A stretch of 64,000 nucleotides of DNA, from assembly GCA_963806145.1 (NCBI GenBank), contig CAWDXD010000037.1, positions 1 to 64,000 on the forward strand, given 5' to 3'. This document shows, piece after piece, positions 9,353-18,095 of the stretch. The position numbers and the translations under genes were made by a program. Under the pieces are notes generated by a model. That model searched no databases. It saw nothing but the letters and a program-made list of their open reading frames with translations, and was not told the DNA's origin. Source of the stretch: DASXKD01 sp963806145. GTDB taxonomy: Bacteria > Actinomycetota > Actinomycetes > Streptosporangiales > Streptosporangiaceae. Each line of letters begins with the position of its first letter. The first letter of the stretch is position 1.

Positions 9353-12093
9353 TGCGGGGGCCCGCCCGGGAGCGGCTTGTACCGGCGTAACTCACCCGGG
9401 GCAGCCTGTGTCCCCCGCGCTGGATCTCCCGGCGGCCGGGCATCCGGTACGCCGCCCGTCAGCGGCTGGTTTTCCCGTGTGTGCCCGGACGAAGGGGCCG
9501 GCCCCGCCACGCCCGCGGGCGGCCCGGTTCCTGACGCCTCCCCGGTGGACTGCGGGCCTGCCGGTGTGGCGTCACCGTGCCCCGGCTCGGCCCGGGCATG
9601 CCTGGCGCCCGCGGCGCCCGGCGCGGGCTCTCCGGGCCGGGCCCGGGTGGGGTTGGTGTCCAGCCAGTGCTGCATCTCCTCGGAGATGAGGTCGATGCCG
9701 ATCCGGCCCGCCCGGCCCTCCAGGTCGCGGAAAATGCATTCCGCGTTGCCCAGGCCGCGCAGCACGGCCTGGTGCTCGGCGGAGGCCTCCACCCCGAGCA
9801 GCGCCATGACGTTGGCCACCTCGACCCGTTCGGAGGACCGGAACGCGAACACCGAGGAAATGCAGTTGGTGACCTGCTCGGTCAGCAGGTCACCGGCGTT
9901 CTGGGAGACCAGGATCAGTGCGGTGTTGCGGGACCGGCCCATCCTGGACACCTCGGGGACCAGCTTCGCCCCCTCCGGGGTCGAGGTGATCGCCCAGGCC
10001 TCGTCCAGGAAGATGGCCTTCGGCATGCGCCGGTCCATCCCGTTCAGCAGCCTGCGCGCGAACTGGGAGACCAGGTACAGCAGGGCGACGGACAGCCGCT
10101 GCTCGTAGGAGAAGTCCTCCCGGTTCACGCTGGCGTCCGGAAGGGTGAGCCCGGCCAGGGTGAACACGGTGGTCCAGCCCTCGGCGTCGATCCGCTGCCC
10201 GGCGGTCGGCGAGAAGCACAGCCGGGCCAGCCGCATCTCCGACATCGAGTGCAGCACCGCACCCAGGTTCTTCGACGCCGGGTCGGAGGAGGCCTCCAGG
10301 TGCCGGACCACCCCGCCCAGGCTGGGCTTCTCCCGGGCGGCCACCGCGGCCACGGCCTGGATCATCGCGCTCTCGCGCTCTTCCGACATCCTCGGCAGCA
10401 GCAGCCGCAGCGTTTCGGTGGCCATGGTGCGCCGGGCGGCGAGGTCGTCGCCGAAGGAGAACGGGTCAAGCAGCCCGGGCGCGGCCGACCCGAGCGGCAG
10501 CACCCGCGCCTTGCGGCCCCGCGCCTGCAGCACGTCGACCAGTGGCTCGACGTCCCCCTTGGGGTCGATCACCGCGATCGTCACCCCGCGCAGTGCGAGC
10601 TGCAGAATCAGCAGCAGGGCCAGGGTGGTCTTGCCGCCCCCGGGCTCGCCGGTGATGGCCACCGCGGTGGGGCGGTTGCGGACCGCGGCGAGCAGCGGGT
10701 CGAAGTGGACGATGGAGCGGACCCGGCCCATGGTCTCCCCGATGTAGGGGCCGACCCAGCCCCGGTCCTGTTCGCCGTTCTCGGTCACGCCCGCGTGCCC
10801 GACGGTGCCGCCTGCGGGCATGTCGCCCAGCGCGACGGTGGCGGTCGGTACCCCGCCGGCGATGGTGTACAGCGGCTGGCGCTGCACGTAGGACGACAGG
10901 TGCACCCGCTCGCCGGGCAGCGACTCGCGCAGCAGGCTGAACTGGTCGCCAGTGGAATTGACCACATCGATGCCGATGTCGCGGTAGTGCTCGACCAGCG
11001 CCTCCACCCGGCGCTGGCACAGTTCCCTGGTCGGCGCGGCCACCGACAGCCGGTGCCAGCCATAGACGAAAGGCAGCCGTTCCTTGGTGATGCCGTGCTC
11101 CAGCATCCGGGCGGCCTCAAGCTGCTCGGCCAGTGCCAGCGGCAGATCGACCCCGGCCTCCCGGATGTGCGCGTCCATGTCCCTGGCGTGGGCGAGCCGC
11201 CGGCCCACGTCCTTGCTCGCCTTGGCCGGGGAGATGAGCTTCATCCGCGAGCTGATCTCGACCGGGAAGGGCAGCGAGTCGGCGAAGTGCAGCCACGGCT
11301 CGCCGTCGGGGAAGCTCATCACGTCGGGGAACCGGGAGAACGACAAGAACGCCGTCCACGACTCGCCCTCGGGCTGCTCGGTGTGCAGCAGCGTCCTGCC
11401 GTTGTGCACCTGCCCCTCAAGCAGCGCCTCGATCTCCCCCGCGCCCCAGGTACGCCGCCGCACCGCCGAGCCGGGCGGATCCCCCGCCGTCCCCGACAGG
11501 GCGTGCCGGAACAGCCAGGCGATCTCCTCGCTGGTCGCGTGCCGGGCACGCAGCGCGCTCCCGGACAGGGCCCGGCCCAGCCGCTCGGCCTGGTCGGTCC
11601 ACTTGGCGATCTCGGCGGCCGAGACCGCCTCGTCGTTCAGCCCGAGTGCCTGCTCGCTGGAGCGGTAGGCGTTGATGAACTGGGAGAACATCCCGCCGGA
11701 CAGCTGCGCCCGCATCCCCCGCTGGCCCAGCCGCACCCCCAGGTAGACCTCCTTGGACCAGAAGTCCTTCGCCCACACGTGCCGGTACATCTCGTCCAGG
11801 TAGTCACGCCAGCCGGGGCCGCCGTCCGAGGTGGCGTCCAGCCGCGCCGCCCACTGCGCGGCCGGGTAGGACCGGTGCGCCACCCGCAGGTGCACCTCTG
11901 CCTCGGGCAACCGGATCGTGGCCATCGCGACCGTGATGTTGATGGCCAGCGCCTCCCGCTCGGCCGGGGTGGTGAACTCGTAGGCGTGCGTGGGCAGCCG
12001 GTAGTAGGCCCAGGCATGTGTCTCGGTCAGCAGGATGGAATCGTCGAAGTAACGGACGCTCATCCGGCTGCGCCGACGGGTGCGCGCGGTCAC
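9349..12093 (-). CDS. VirB4-type conjugation ATPase (SCO6880 family)
   Basis: A 914-residue ATPase that would power the type IV secretion machine at the membrane. The N-terminal half (about 11-440) matches the SCO6880-like region (starts SVRYFDDSILL). The ATPase core carries Walker A GEPGGGKTT near residue 480 and Walker B AIFLDEAW near 693, followed by SRMGRSRNTALILVSQN, typical of VirB4/TraC proteins. A Pro/Gly-rich tail fills roughly the last 100 residues. The GTG at 12093 overlaps the upstream stop (GTGA); an ATG at 12063 is possible but has no better ribosome site. Both nucleotide-binding motifs are intact, unlike those of its upstream neighbour. Confidence 0.85.
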   Translation of the reverse strand: MTARTRRRSRMSVRYFDDSILLTETHAWAYYRLPTHAYEFTTPAEREALAINITVAMATIRLPEAEVHLRVAHRSYPAAQWAARLDATSDGGPGWRDYLDEMYRHVWAKDFWSKEVYLGVRLGQRGMRAQLSGGMFSQFINAYRSSEQALGLNDEAVSAAEIAKWTDQAERLGRALSGSALRARHATSEEIAWLFRHALSGTAGDPPGSAVRRRTWGAGEIEALLEGQVHNGRTLLHTEQPEGESWTAFLSFSRFPDVMSFPDGEPWLHFADSLPFPVEISSRMKLISPAKASKDVGRRLAHARDMDAHIREAGVDLPLALAEQLEAARMLEHGITKERLPFVYGWHRLSVAAPTRELCQRRVEALVEHYRDIGIDVVNSTGDQFSLLRESLPGERVHLSSYVQRQPLYTIAGGVPTATVALGDMPAGGTVGHAGVTENGEQDRGWVGPYIGETMGRVRSIVHFDPLLAAVRNRPTAVAITGEPGGGKTTLALLLILQLALRGVTIAVIDPKGDVEPLVDVLQARGRKARVLPLGSAAPGLLDPFSFGDDLAARRTMATETLRLLLPRMSEERESAMIQAVAAVAAREKPSLGGVVRHLEASSDPASKNLGAVLHSMSEMRLARLCFSPTAGQRIDAEGWTTVFTLAGLTLPDASVNREDFSYEQRLSVALLYLVSQFARRLLNGMDRRMPKAIFLDEAWAITSTPEGAKLVPEVSRMGRSRNTALILVSQNAGDLLTEQVTNCISSVFAFRSSERVEVANVMALLGVEASAEHQAVLRGLGNAECIFRDLEGRAGRIGIDLISEEMQHWLDTNPTRARPGEPAPGAAGARHARAEPGHGDATPAGPQSTGEASGTGPPAGVAGPAPSSGHTRENQPLTGGVPDARPPGDPARGTQAAPGELRRYKPLPGGPPH

Positions 12094-15000
12094 CGCGCTG
12101 CCCTGCGCCGCACCGGGTCATCCGCGAGCGAGCTCACCAGCACCCCGGCCAGCGCGGTGTAGGCCTGCAGTACCGCCGGGCGCAACCTGGCCAGCCTCGG
12201 CGGGCCGTCCGCGGCCTCCAGGCTGTCCCTGATGCCGCGTTCGGCCTGCGGCTCGGCCAGGTGGTCGTCCCAGGGCACCCGGACGATGGCCCGGCACCTG
12301 CCCCGCAGCACGCGTTCGGCCTGTTCGGCATGGCGCACGCTGCGCTGGCTGACCCCGTTCAGCACGGCAATGGAGTGCCTGGCCAGTGCGGCGTGGCCAT
12401 GACCGGCGAGGTATTCCGAGGTCATGGAGACCGCCTGGGCGGCATCGGGACTGGCCGGAGCGACCAGGACAAGCTGCCCGGCCTCGCCCAGCAGCTTGGC
12501 CACCGCCGAGGCGCCCGGATCCGCGAACGTGAGCAGGTACCGAGATGCCAGGACGCTGATCAGCCGGTCGTGCTGCAGGTTCGGCAGCACCGCGCCACCG
12601 TCGGGCGCCGCGTCCTGGGAGATCACGTCCAGGCGGCCCCGGGTGCGGGCCCCACGCGCGGCGGCGCCGCGGGCGGGGGCGGGGCTGCGGTGCCCGGCGT
12701 TCGCCGCGTGAGCGCCCGGTGCCCGGTCGGCCAGCAAGGCGCTCACGGTGATCGCCGGGACGCGGGCAAGCTCGGTGAGCGAGGCGGGCCCGGGGTTCAG
12801 GTCGAGCGCAGCGACGGGCTCTCCGCGCAGTCCGGCCAGCAGGTCGGCGAGCATGAGCGTGGTCACCGTCTGGCCCGCGCCCACCGTGCAGCCGAGCACC
12901 ACGACCAGCCGCGGCCGGTCCAGCGGCAGCACGGCCCGCGCCCGGGCCTCCTTGACGTGGTCGGGGCGTCCCGGGCCGCGCCCGCCGGGAACCACGGTGA
13001 CGTGGCTGCGCCAGCCCGTGGTGCGCCGGTCCCCGGGACCGCTCAGCGCGCGCTCCACGGGAGTCGGCTGCGGCCGGGCCGGGGTGGCCGGCGGCGGGCC
13101 TGCCAGGGACCGCTGTGCCGGGACGATCACCACCGGCGCGGGCCGGCGCGGGGCAGCAGGCCGCGGTGGAGGCTGCACCGCAGGTGCCTCCGGAGCGGGA
13201 GGTTCCTGGGCAGATGGTGCTTCCAGGGCTGGTGCTTCCAGGGCTGGTGCTTCCGGAGCGGGCGTTTCCGTGTCGGTCGTTTCCGAGGTGGCGGTCGTTT
13301 CCGAGGTGGCCGCGGACTCCGGGGCGGGAGGCTGCTCGGGCCGCTGTGGCCCGGTACCACCCGGTGCGGCCGTCACCGGCGGCATTCCCGCGCCGGTGGT
13401 CACCGGCGGTGTTCTCAGGCCCGTCCACGCAGAGGCCCCTGATCCAGCCGCTGCAGGCGTTCCCGCCCCAGCAGGAGCCGACGTTCCTGGCCCGGCCGCC
13501 GACATTCCCGGCCCAGCCGCCGCTGCCGCCGTCCCTGGCCCGGCCGCCGACATTCCCGGCCCAGCCGCTACAGGCGTTCCCGGCCCAGCGGGCGCCGACA
13601 TTCCCGGCCCAGCCGCTACAGGCGTTCCCGGCCCAGCGGGCGCCGACATTCCCGGCCCGGCCGCCGACGTCCCTGGTCCAGCAACTGCAGGCCTTCCCAG
13701 CCCTGCAGGCGCCGACATTCCCGGCGCAGCGGCTGCAGGCGTTCCCGGCCCGGCCGGCGACGTTCCCAGTCCAGCCGAAGCTGAGGCCTCCGGTCTGGCT
13801 GCCGTTGGCTCTGATCTTCCCGGCCAAGGCGCAGGAGCCGACTTTCCTGGCACCCGGCCGGGTGTCTTGCCGATAGGCCCCGCCGGTGCGCCTGGCCGTG
13901 CGCTCGCGTCGGCCCGATAGCCGGTCGGCCAGCCCGTGCCCGCGGGCCGACCTGCACCTTCGTCCGCGCCTGGGCCGGCATGACGGCCCTGGCCGTCATT
14001 CTGGCCAGAACCCGAATCCTTGACCCGATCGTCAGGCCGGGCGCTCCCAGCCGTATCAGCGGGCCGGGCGCTCGCGGCCGTGCCGTAACCGACCATCGGC
14101 CAGCCGGTGCCCGCATCCCCGCTACTCCCCGAATCCCTGGACGGCTGGCCCACACCGCCGATGACCGGGCCACCAGTGACCGGGCCATTGGTGACCAGGC
14201 CATTGGTGACCAGGCCGCTCGTGCCCGGATTCCCTGGCCGCGCACCCCCGCTCGCGGCATAACCGACCGGCGCGGACGGCCTGGCCGGCGCCGCGTGACG
14301 GCCCTTGCCAGCCGGTCCGGCCAGGCCCGGATCCCGCCAGGTTCGCGCGGCCGCGTCTTTGCCCCAGCCGGCACCATCGACCGGGGTTCCCTGCGCCTCC
14401 CCGGCCAGCCCGGGCGGCCTGACCGAGTCTGGTGCCCCCGGCTCCCCCGGTGCCGAAGGCAGGCGCGACAAGCCCGCCGCACGCGCCCAACGGTTCTGCC
14501 ACAGCTCGGCGGCGGCCTGCCGGACCCGCTCGTCCCGTGGCGGTGCAGCCGGAGCCCCCTCCTGCGCGGCCGGGGGGCCCTCCGGCGCCAGCCGTTCCGG
14601 AACCTGCCGCTGCCGGACCAGCCGGCCCTGCGCCTGGCGGCCCCGGGACGGTCGCGCGGGGACGGGATCCGCGGTCGCGGCCTGCGCCGGGACCGGTCGC
14701 GCCACCGGGGTCGCGACCGGCAACGCGGGCCTCGCGGTCGCCGGCAGCTCGCCGACGGCCTGCTCGGCGCTGGCGATCTCGGCCTGGGCAACCTCGGCCG
14801 TGGCTGCGACGCTGGCCCGCCGCCACACCCGGCTGAACACCAGGACCTGGTCTTTCTCGGCCAATGGCGCCATGCGGCACCAAGTGGACGGTTCCCCCAG
14901 GTAACGCATCTGGGAGATGAGCAGTTCGGGCAGGCGTTTACTTTCCAGCACCGGCCGGGTCGCCAGCCACGTGAGCAAGCCGGGCGGCAGCACATACAGC

Positions 15001-15179
15001 CAGAACAAATTGTGGTTGAACGGCAGCCCGAACAGCGTAAGAAGAACTATGTAGGGCACCGTAATGGCGGTGAAGACTGCGATCTGCCCGACGGGCAGCG
15101 GCATTGGCAGGCGGAAATCGTAGAGCTTGTACAGCCTTTTCTCAATCCGCCAGATGCTCGTATAGGTGGGCAGCTCCAC
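12090..15179 (-). CDS. TcpE-like / ParA-MinD-like fusion with degenerate P-loop
   Basis: A 1029-residue protein in three parts. Residues 1-110 resemble the TcpE family: MELPTYTSIWRIEKRLYK, two transmembrane helices at about 28-75, and then a conserved soluble strip. Residues 140-740 are Pro/Ala/Gly low-complexity sequence with internal repeats. Residues 750-1029 resemble a ParA/MinD ATPase, but the P-loop reads GCTVGAGQTVTT: the signature Lys and the Walker A Lys (GK[ST]) are both missing (V and Q). Such fusions accompany SCO6880-type ATPases in actinomycetes. The GTG at 15179 has a perfect AAGGAG eight bases upstream. It probably links machine assembly to the membrane; ATP hydrolysis by this domain is doubtful. 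Confidence 0.75.
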   Translation of the reverse strand: MELPTYTSIWRIEKRLYKLYDFRLPMPLPVGQIAVFTAITVPYIVLLTLFGLPFNHNLFWLYVLPPGLLTWLATRPVLESKRLPELLISQMRYLGEPSTWCRMAPLAEKDQVLVFSRVWRRASVAATAEVAQAEIASAEQAVGELPATARPALPVATPVARPVPAQAATADPVPARPSRGRQAQGRLVRQRQVPERLAPEGPPAAQEGAPAAPPRDERVRQAAAELWQNRWARAAGLSRLPSAPGEPGAPDSVRPPGLAGEAQGTPVDGAGWGKDAAARTWRDPGLAGPAGKGRHAAPARPSAPVGYAASGGARPGNPGTSGLVTNGLVTNGPVTGGPVIGGVGQPSRDSGSSGDAGTGWPMVGYGTAASARPADTAGSARPDDRVKDSGSGQNDGQGRHAGPGADEGAGRPAGTGWPTGYRADASARPGAPAGPIGKTPGRVPGKSAPAPWPGRSEPTAARPEASASAGLGTSPAGPGTPAAAAPGMSAPAGLGRPAVAGPGTSAAGPGMSAPAGPGTPVAAGPGMSAPAGPGTPVAAGPGMSAAGPGTAAAAAGPGMSAAGPGTSAPAGAGTPAAAGSGASAWTGLRTPPVTTGAGMPPVTAAPGGTGPQRPEQPPAPESAATSETTATSETTDTETPAPEAPALEAPALEAPSAQEPPAPEAPAVQPPPRPAAPRRPAPVVIVPAQRSLAGPPPATPARPQPTPVERALSGPGDRRTTGWRSHVTVVPGGRGPGRPDHVKEARARAVLPLDRPRLVVVLGCTVGAGQTVTTLMLADLLAGLRGEPVAALDLNPGPASLTELARVPAITVSALLADRAPGAHAANAGHRSPAPARGAAARGARTRGRLDVISQDAAPDGGAVLPNLQHDRLISVLASRYLLTFADPGASAVAKLLGEAGQLVLVAPASPDAAQAVSMTSEYLAGHGHAALARHSIAVLNGVSQRSVRHAEQAERVLRGRCRAIVRVPWDDHLAEPQAERGIRDSLEAADGPPRLARLRPAVLQAYTALAGVLVSSLADDPVRRRAAR
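13548..13643. repeat. two exact 48-bp tandem repeats inside the TcpE/ParA linker
   Basis: The units 13548-13595 and 13596-13643 are identical by eye and translate (minus strand) to 16-residue Gly-Pro-Ala-Met-rich repeats. Degenerate versions flank them from about 13440 to 13800. Because 48 is divisible by three, copy-number change would keep the reading frame. Confidence 0.85.
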
Positions 15180-15208
15180 CAGTCGCTCTCCTTACGCCCG
15201 AACGGAGA

Positions 15209-15466
15209 TCAGTGGACGCCCAGTGCCTTCGCGATCCCCTGCGCAAGCGTTTGCACGATGCTTGGGGTGTAGAAGATCACAGCGATCGCGACGGCAAGGA
15301 CAACGAATTGGACGAACCGGATGATCTCGCGGGTGAACAGGAAGAAGAGCGCTACGATTCCGACGATCCCCAGGAACAACGGGCCAAAGAGACCCTGCAA
15401 GTACGACACCAGGCCGGACGTGTTGAGTGACAGGGGAGCCGCCACGATCAGCGAATGGAACGACAT
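15209..15466 (-). CDS. small membrane protein, TcpD-like
   Basis: An 85-residue protein with a short N-terminal segment and two or three hydrophobic helices (about 22-45 and 48-70) separated by FTREIIRF. Small two-helix proteins stand in this place, between TcpC and TcpE, in Gram-positive conjugation operons (TcpD in Clostridium pCW3), and that is the basis for the name; sequence alone would not prove it. A VirB2-type pilin is the other possibility. The ATG at 15466 has GGAG seven bases upstream. It is 67 bp from the TcpC-like gene and 29 bp from the fusion gene. Confidence 0.65.
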   Translation of the reverse strand: MSFHSLIVAAPLSLNTSGLVSYLQGLFGPLFLGIVGIVALFFLFTREIIRFVQFVVLAVAIAVIFYTPSIVQTLAQGIAKALGVH

Positions 15467-15533
15467 CGTCCTACTCCGGGGTTGGGGGGAATGCCTGTGA
15501 GGAGCGTCGCAGCACAGTCAACCCGGGGCGAGG

Positions 15534-16532
15534 TCACGGTTGCCCCCCGGCCTGAGTAGATGGGGCAATGCTCTGGACATACCAGGTACCATGCTGCCTC
15601 ACAATGGTCAGCGCATAGGTCATCTCGAGGTTGGCCGTCGTGTTTCCCGCTCGCGTTCCCTTTGCCGGGGCCCCGGGGATTTCCCAGACGACGGTAGTAA
15701 CAATGTGACGGACGGTGCCGCCGACCGGTGCCGTCACGCCAGTGACAGAACCGAGCATGACGGAGCCGCCCAGGCCGGTCACCGAAGTTCCTGGCGCCAG
15801 GAATCGGCCGAGGGTGGACTGCTCCCCGCTCGCGTAGGCCGTGAAAAAGGCGGGAAGCTGCCTCATGAGCTCCGATTCGGCGGCGCTGTCGGTATTGACC
15901 GACGCCGGCGCGGGCGCCGCGACGGGCTTCGGCGCCGGCAGCCACGCAGGCTCCCCGGAGATCCCCAGACCTCCCGCGGCGGCGTAGACCGGCACGCCCA
16001 GCTCCATCATCTTGCCGTTCACGCGGGCCAGCAGGGTGACCACCGCGTGCTGGGCGTCCTCCACCCGTACGCCCGCGACCTGCTCGGACTGGAGAGCCAG
16101 CGAGCCGCCTCCGTTCCAGCCAAGTTGCGGATCGGGGGCGCCGGGCGGCAGGAACGGCGCCAGGTCGCTGGCGCGCTGGCTGGCCGTCCCCGGACTGGCG
16201 TTCAGGTAGATCTGGCCGAACTGGAGCGCGTACGCGCTCGCCTCCTGGGCCGGGAAGCCCGGGGCCGACGCGACGGGGGCGACGGGTGCTTGACTGGGCG
16301 GTGTCTCGTTCAGGATGATCGCCGTCACGCCGCGGTAGCCGATGATGAGCAGGACCGCCCAGACCACCACGCGGAACGTCCAGACCAGCCATCGGCCGCC
16401 GGCGCCACGCCAGCCGGGGCCGGATCGCGGTCGCTTGCCGGTGCCAGCCTGCTGGCTTCCGGCCCCCGGATCGTAGTCCGCGCTGTACAGATCTGGTTGC
16501 GGACTGCGATCAACGGTCGACCTCCGAACCAT
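15534..16532 (-). CDS. TcpC-like conjugal transfer protein
   Basis: A 332-residue first gene of the transfer operon. A Ser/Gly/Arg-rich cytoplasmic tail (1-50), a single transmembrane helix (about 51-72, LVWTFRVVVWAVLLIIGY) and then an extracellular part with two similar halves (about 90-195 and 210-330) match the TcpC family, whose two NTF2-like domains contact the wall-side of the channel. The C-terminus WYVQSIAPS is typical. The ATG at 16532 is preceded by GGAGG at four bases; the upstream in-frame start at 16562 has no ribosome site and would lie within the palindrome at 16559-16580. Confidence 0.75.
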   Translation of the reverse strand: MVRRSTVDRSPQPDLYSADYDPGAGSQQAGTGKRPRSGPGWRGAGGRWLVWTFRVVVWAVLLIIGYRGVTAIILNETPPSQAPVAPVASAPGFPAQEASAYALQFGQIYLNASPGTASQRASDLAPFLPPGAPDPQLGWNGGGSLALQSEQVAGVRVEDAQHAVVTLLARVNGKMMELGVPVYAAAGGLGISGEPAWLPAPKPVAAPAPASVNTDSAAESELMRQLPAFFTAYASGEQSTLGRFLAPGTSVTGLGGSVMLGSVTGVTAPVGGTVRHIVTTVVWEIPGAPAKGTRAGNTTANLEMTYALTIVRQHGTWYVQSIAPSTQAGGQP

Positions 16533-16558
16533 CGCACCTCCGCCTCGCTCCTGCGCAC

Positions 16559-16580
16559 GCACTGCTATGACATGCAGTGC
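16559..16580. promoter_or_regulatory. 22-bp palindrome upstream of the transfer operon
   Basis: Seven-base perfect arms (GCACTGC ... GCAGTGC) separated by eight bases, 27 bp before the TcpC-like start. This is the geometry of a dimeric repressor site. No adjacent regulator gene is present, so the cognate protein is unknown. The rest of the 16533-16899 gap shows no gene I can support; it must hold the promoter of the operon. Confidence 0.4.
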
Positions 16581-16899
16581 TCTCCGTGTCCGCTGGCACC
16601 ATTCTGCGTCAAAACGCGCTGCTCGGCAGGGCTTTCACCACCTCGCACGCCTGCCACCGCTGCCGTTGGCGGCAGCACAGACGCGCCACCGTGGTCTTAA
16701 GATTCCGCGGACATTGCTGCCTGATCAGGGCAGATGCCACTAAAACAGCCCTAATGTCCGAGTTACCCGTCACAGGACGTCAGCTCCCGGTGACTCCACG
16801 TCAGATAAACTGCGCCATCCCGCACACCGGATCCTGAGCTGCATACCTGGTGATATCCCCCGTTCCGGCGCAGCGAACCCGGAACTCCAGCCGCCCCGG

Positions 16900-17988
16900 T
16901 TACACATTGAAGCGGAACTCGACCACGTCGCCGTCCTGCATGACGTACTCCTTGCCCTCGATGCGGGCCTTCCCTGCGGCGCGCGCGGCGGTGATCGACC
17001 CGGCGGCGACCAGGTCGTCGTAGGACACGATCTCGGCCTTGATGAATCCGCGCTGGAAGTCGCTGTGGATCACCCCGGCCGCCTCGGGCGCCGTCGCCCC
17101 GACGCGGATCGTCCAGGCCCTGGTTTCCTTCGGCCCGGTGGTCAGGAATGTGGTCAGCCCGAGCGCGGCGAACCCGGCCTTGGCCAGCCGGTCCAGCCCC
17201 GGCTCGCCGAGCCCGAGTTCGGCGGCGAGCTCGGTCGCCTCGTCCTCGGGCAGTTCCGCGAGCTCAGCCTCGGTCTTGACGTCAAGGAAGATCGGCTCTG
17301 CGGGCGCCACCAGGGCGGTGAGCTCTTTCCGCTGCTCATCGGCCAGGCCTGTCATGTCGGTATTGAATACGTACAGGAACGGCTTGGCCGTTAGCAGTTG
17401 CAGTTCGCGCAGGTCACTGAGCCTGATGCCGGCTGCTGCCGCGCCCTGCGACAACGTAGTCCCCTGGTTGAGCAGCCGCTGTGCAACCGCGGCGGCATCG
17501 GCCACGCGAAGCCGTTCTGCATCCTTGGCGAACTTCACTTCCTTGGCGAGCCGGGGCAAGGCTTTGTCCAGCGTCTGGAGGTCCGCCAACATCAATTCCG
17601 TGGAAATGGTCTCCACATCGCGCGCCGGGGCTACGTCACCGTCGACGTGGCTCACGTCCGGGTCGTCGAACACGCGCACCACCTGGCAGATCGCGTCGGT
17701 CTCCCGGATGTGCGCGAGGAACTGGTTGCCCAGCCCCTGCCCCTCGGACGCGCCGCTGACCAGTCCGGCGATGTCGGTGAACCGGACCGTGGCCGGGATG
17801 GTCTTGGCTGACTCGCTCAGCTCCGCCAGCACCTTGAGGCGCGGATCGGGGATGCCCACGATGCCCACGTTGGGCTCGATGGTCGCGAAGGCATAGGTCG
17901 AGGCCAGCGCGCTCGCCCTGGTGAGCGCGTTGAACAGGGTGGACTTCCCGACGTTGGGCAGGCCGACGATGCCGATGGACAAGCTCAC
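16900..17988 (-). CDS. ychF: YchF/OLA1-family redox-regulated ATPase
   Basis: A 362-residue P-loop protein of the Obg class. G1 GLPNVGKSTLFNAL (residues 8-21), FTDIAGLVSGASEG (G3 and following) and a C-terminal TGS domain ending DGDVVEFRFNV are all present. The G4 position reads NTDMT rather than the guanine-specific NKxD, which in this family goes with ATP preference. Length is normal. The protein binds ribosomes and is linked to stress responses; it acts in the cytosol. The start is GTG at 17988, from the family's N-terminal alignment. Confidence 0.95.
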   Translation of the reverse strand: MSLSIGIVGLPNVGKSTLFNALTRASALASTYAFATIEPNVGIVGIPDPRLKVLAELSESAKTIPATVRFTDIAGLVSGASEGQGLGNQFLAHIRETDAICQVVRVFDDPDVSHVDGDVAPARDVETISTELMLADLQTLDKALPRLAKEVKFAKDAERLRVADAAAVAQRLLNQGTTLSQGAAAAGIRLSDLRELQLLTAKPFLYVFNTDMTGLADEQRKELTALVAPAEPIFLDVKTEAELAELPEDEATELAAELGLGEPGLDRLAKAGFAALGLTTFLTTGPKETRAWTIRVGATAPEAAGVIHSDFQRGFIKAEIVSYDDLVAAGSITAARAAGKARIEGKEYVMQDGDVVEFRFNV

Positions 17989-18095
17989 CCGGGCAGTCTA
18001 GGGCCAGCTGGAGACCACGAAATCACCGCTTCCCCGCTACAGACCGTTCTGCTGAGATACGCGTGAGCAGTAGTCATGCGAGTGGGGAGGTTGTC

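Noticed and set aside
7514..12162. Long plus-strand ORFs (7514-9217 and 9577-12162) opposite the transfer genes
   Set aside because: They are antisense shadows of GC-rich genes: Arg/Gly/His/Gln-rich translations, no domains, no ribosome sites, while the minus strand has clear VirB4 and VirB6-like proteins.
13440..13800. CRISPR-like repeat array
   Set aside because: Repeats are adjacent without unique spacers and translate in frame as a protein linker.
4733..16532. Integrative conjugative element with boundaries in the window
   Set aside because: No integrase, relaxase, replication gene, tRNA or direct-repeat att sites were found around the operon; recorded as a finding about an isolated T4SS operon.
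16577..16837. 86-codon plus-strand ORF upstream of the transfer operon
   Set aside because: Cys/Arg-rich translation with no family, no ribosome site, and it covers the operon's promoter region.
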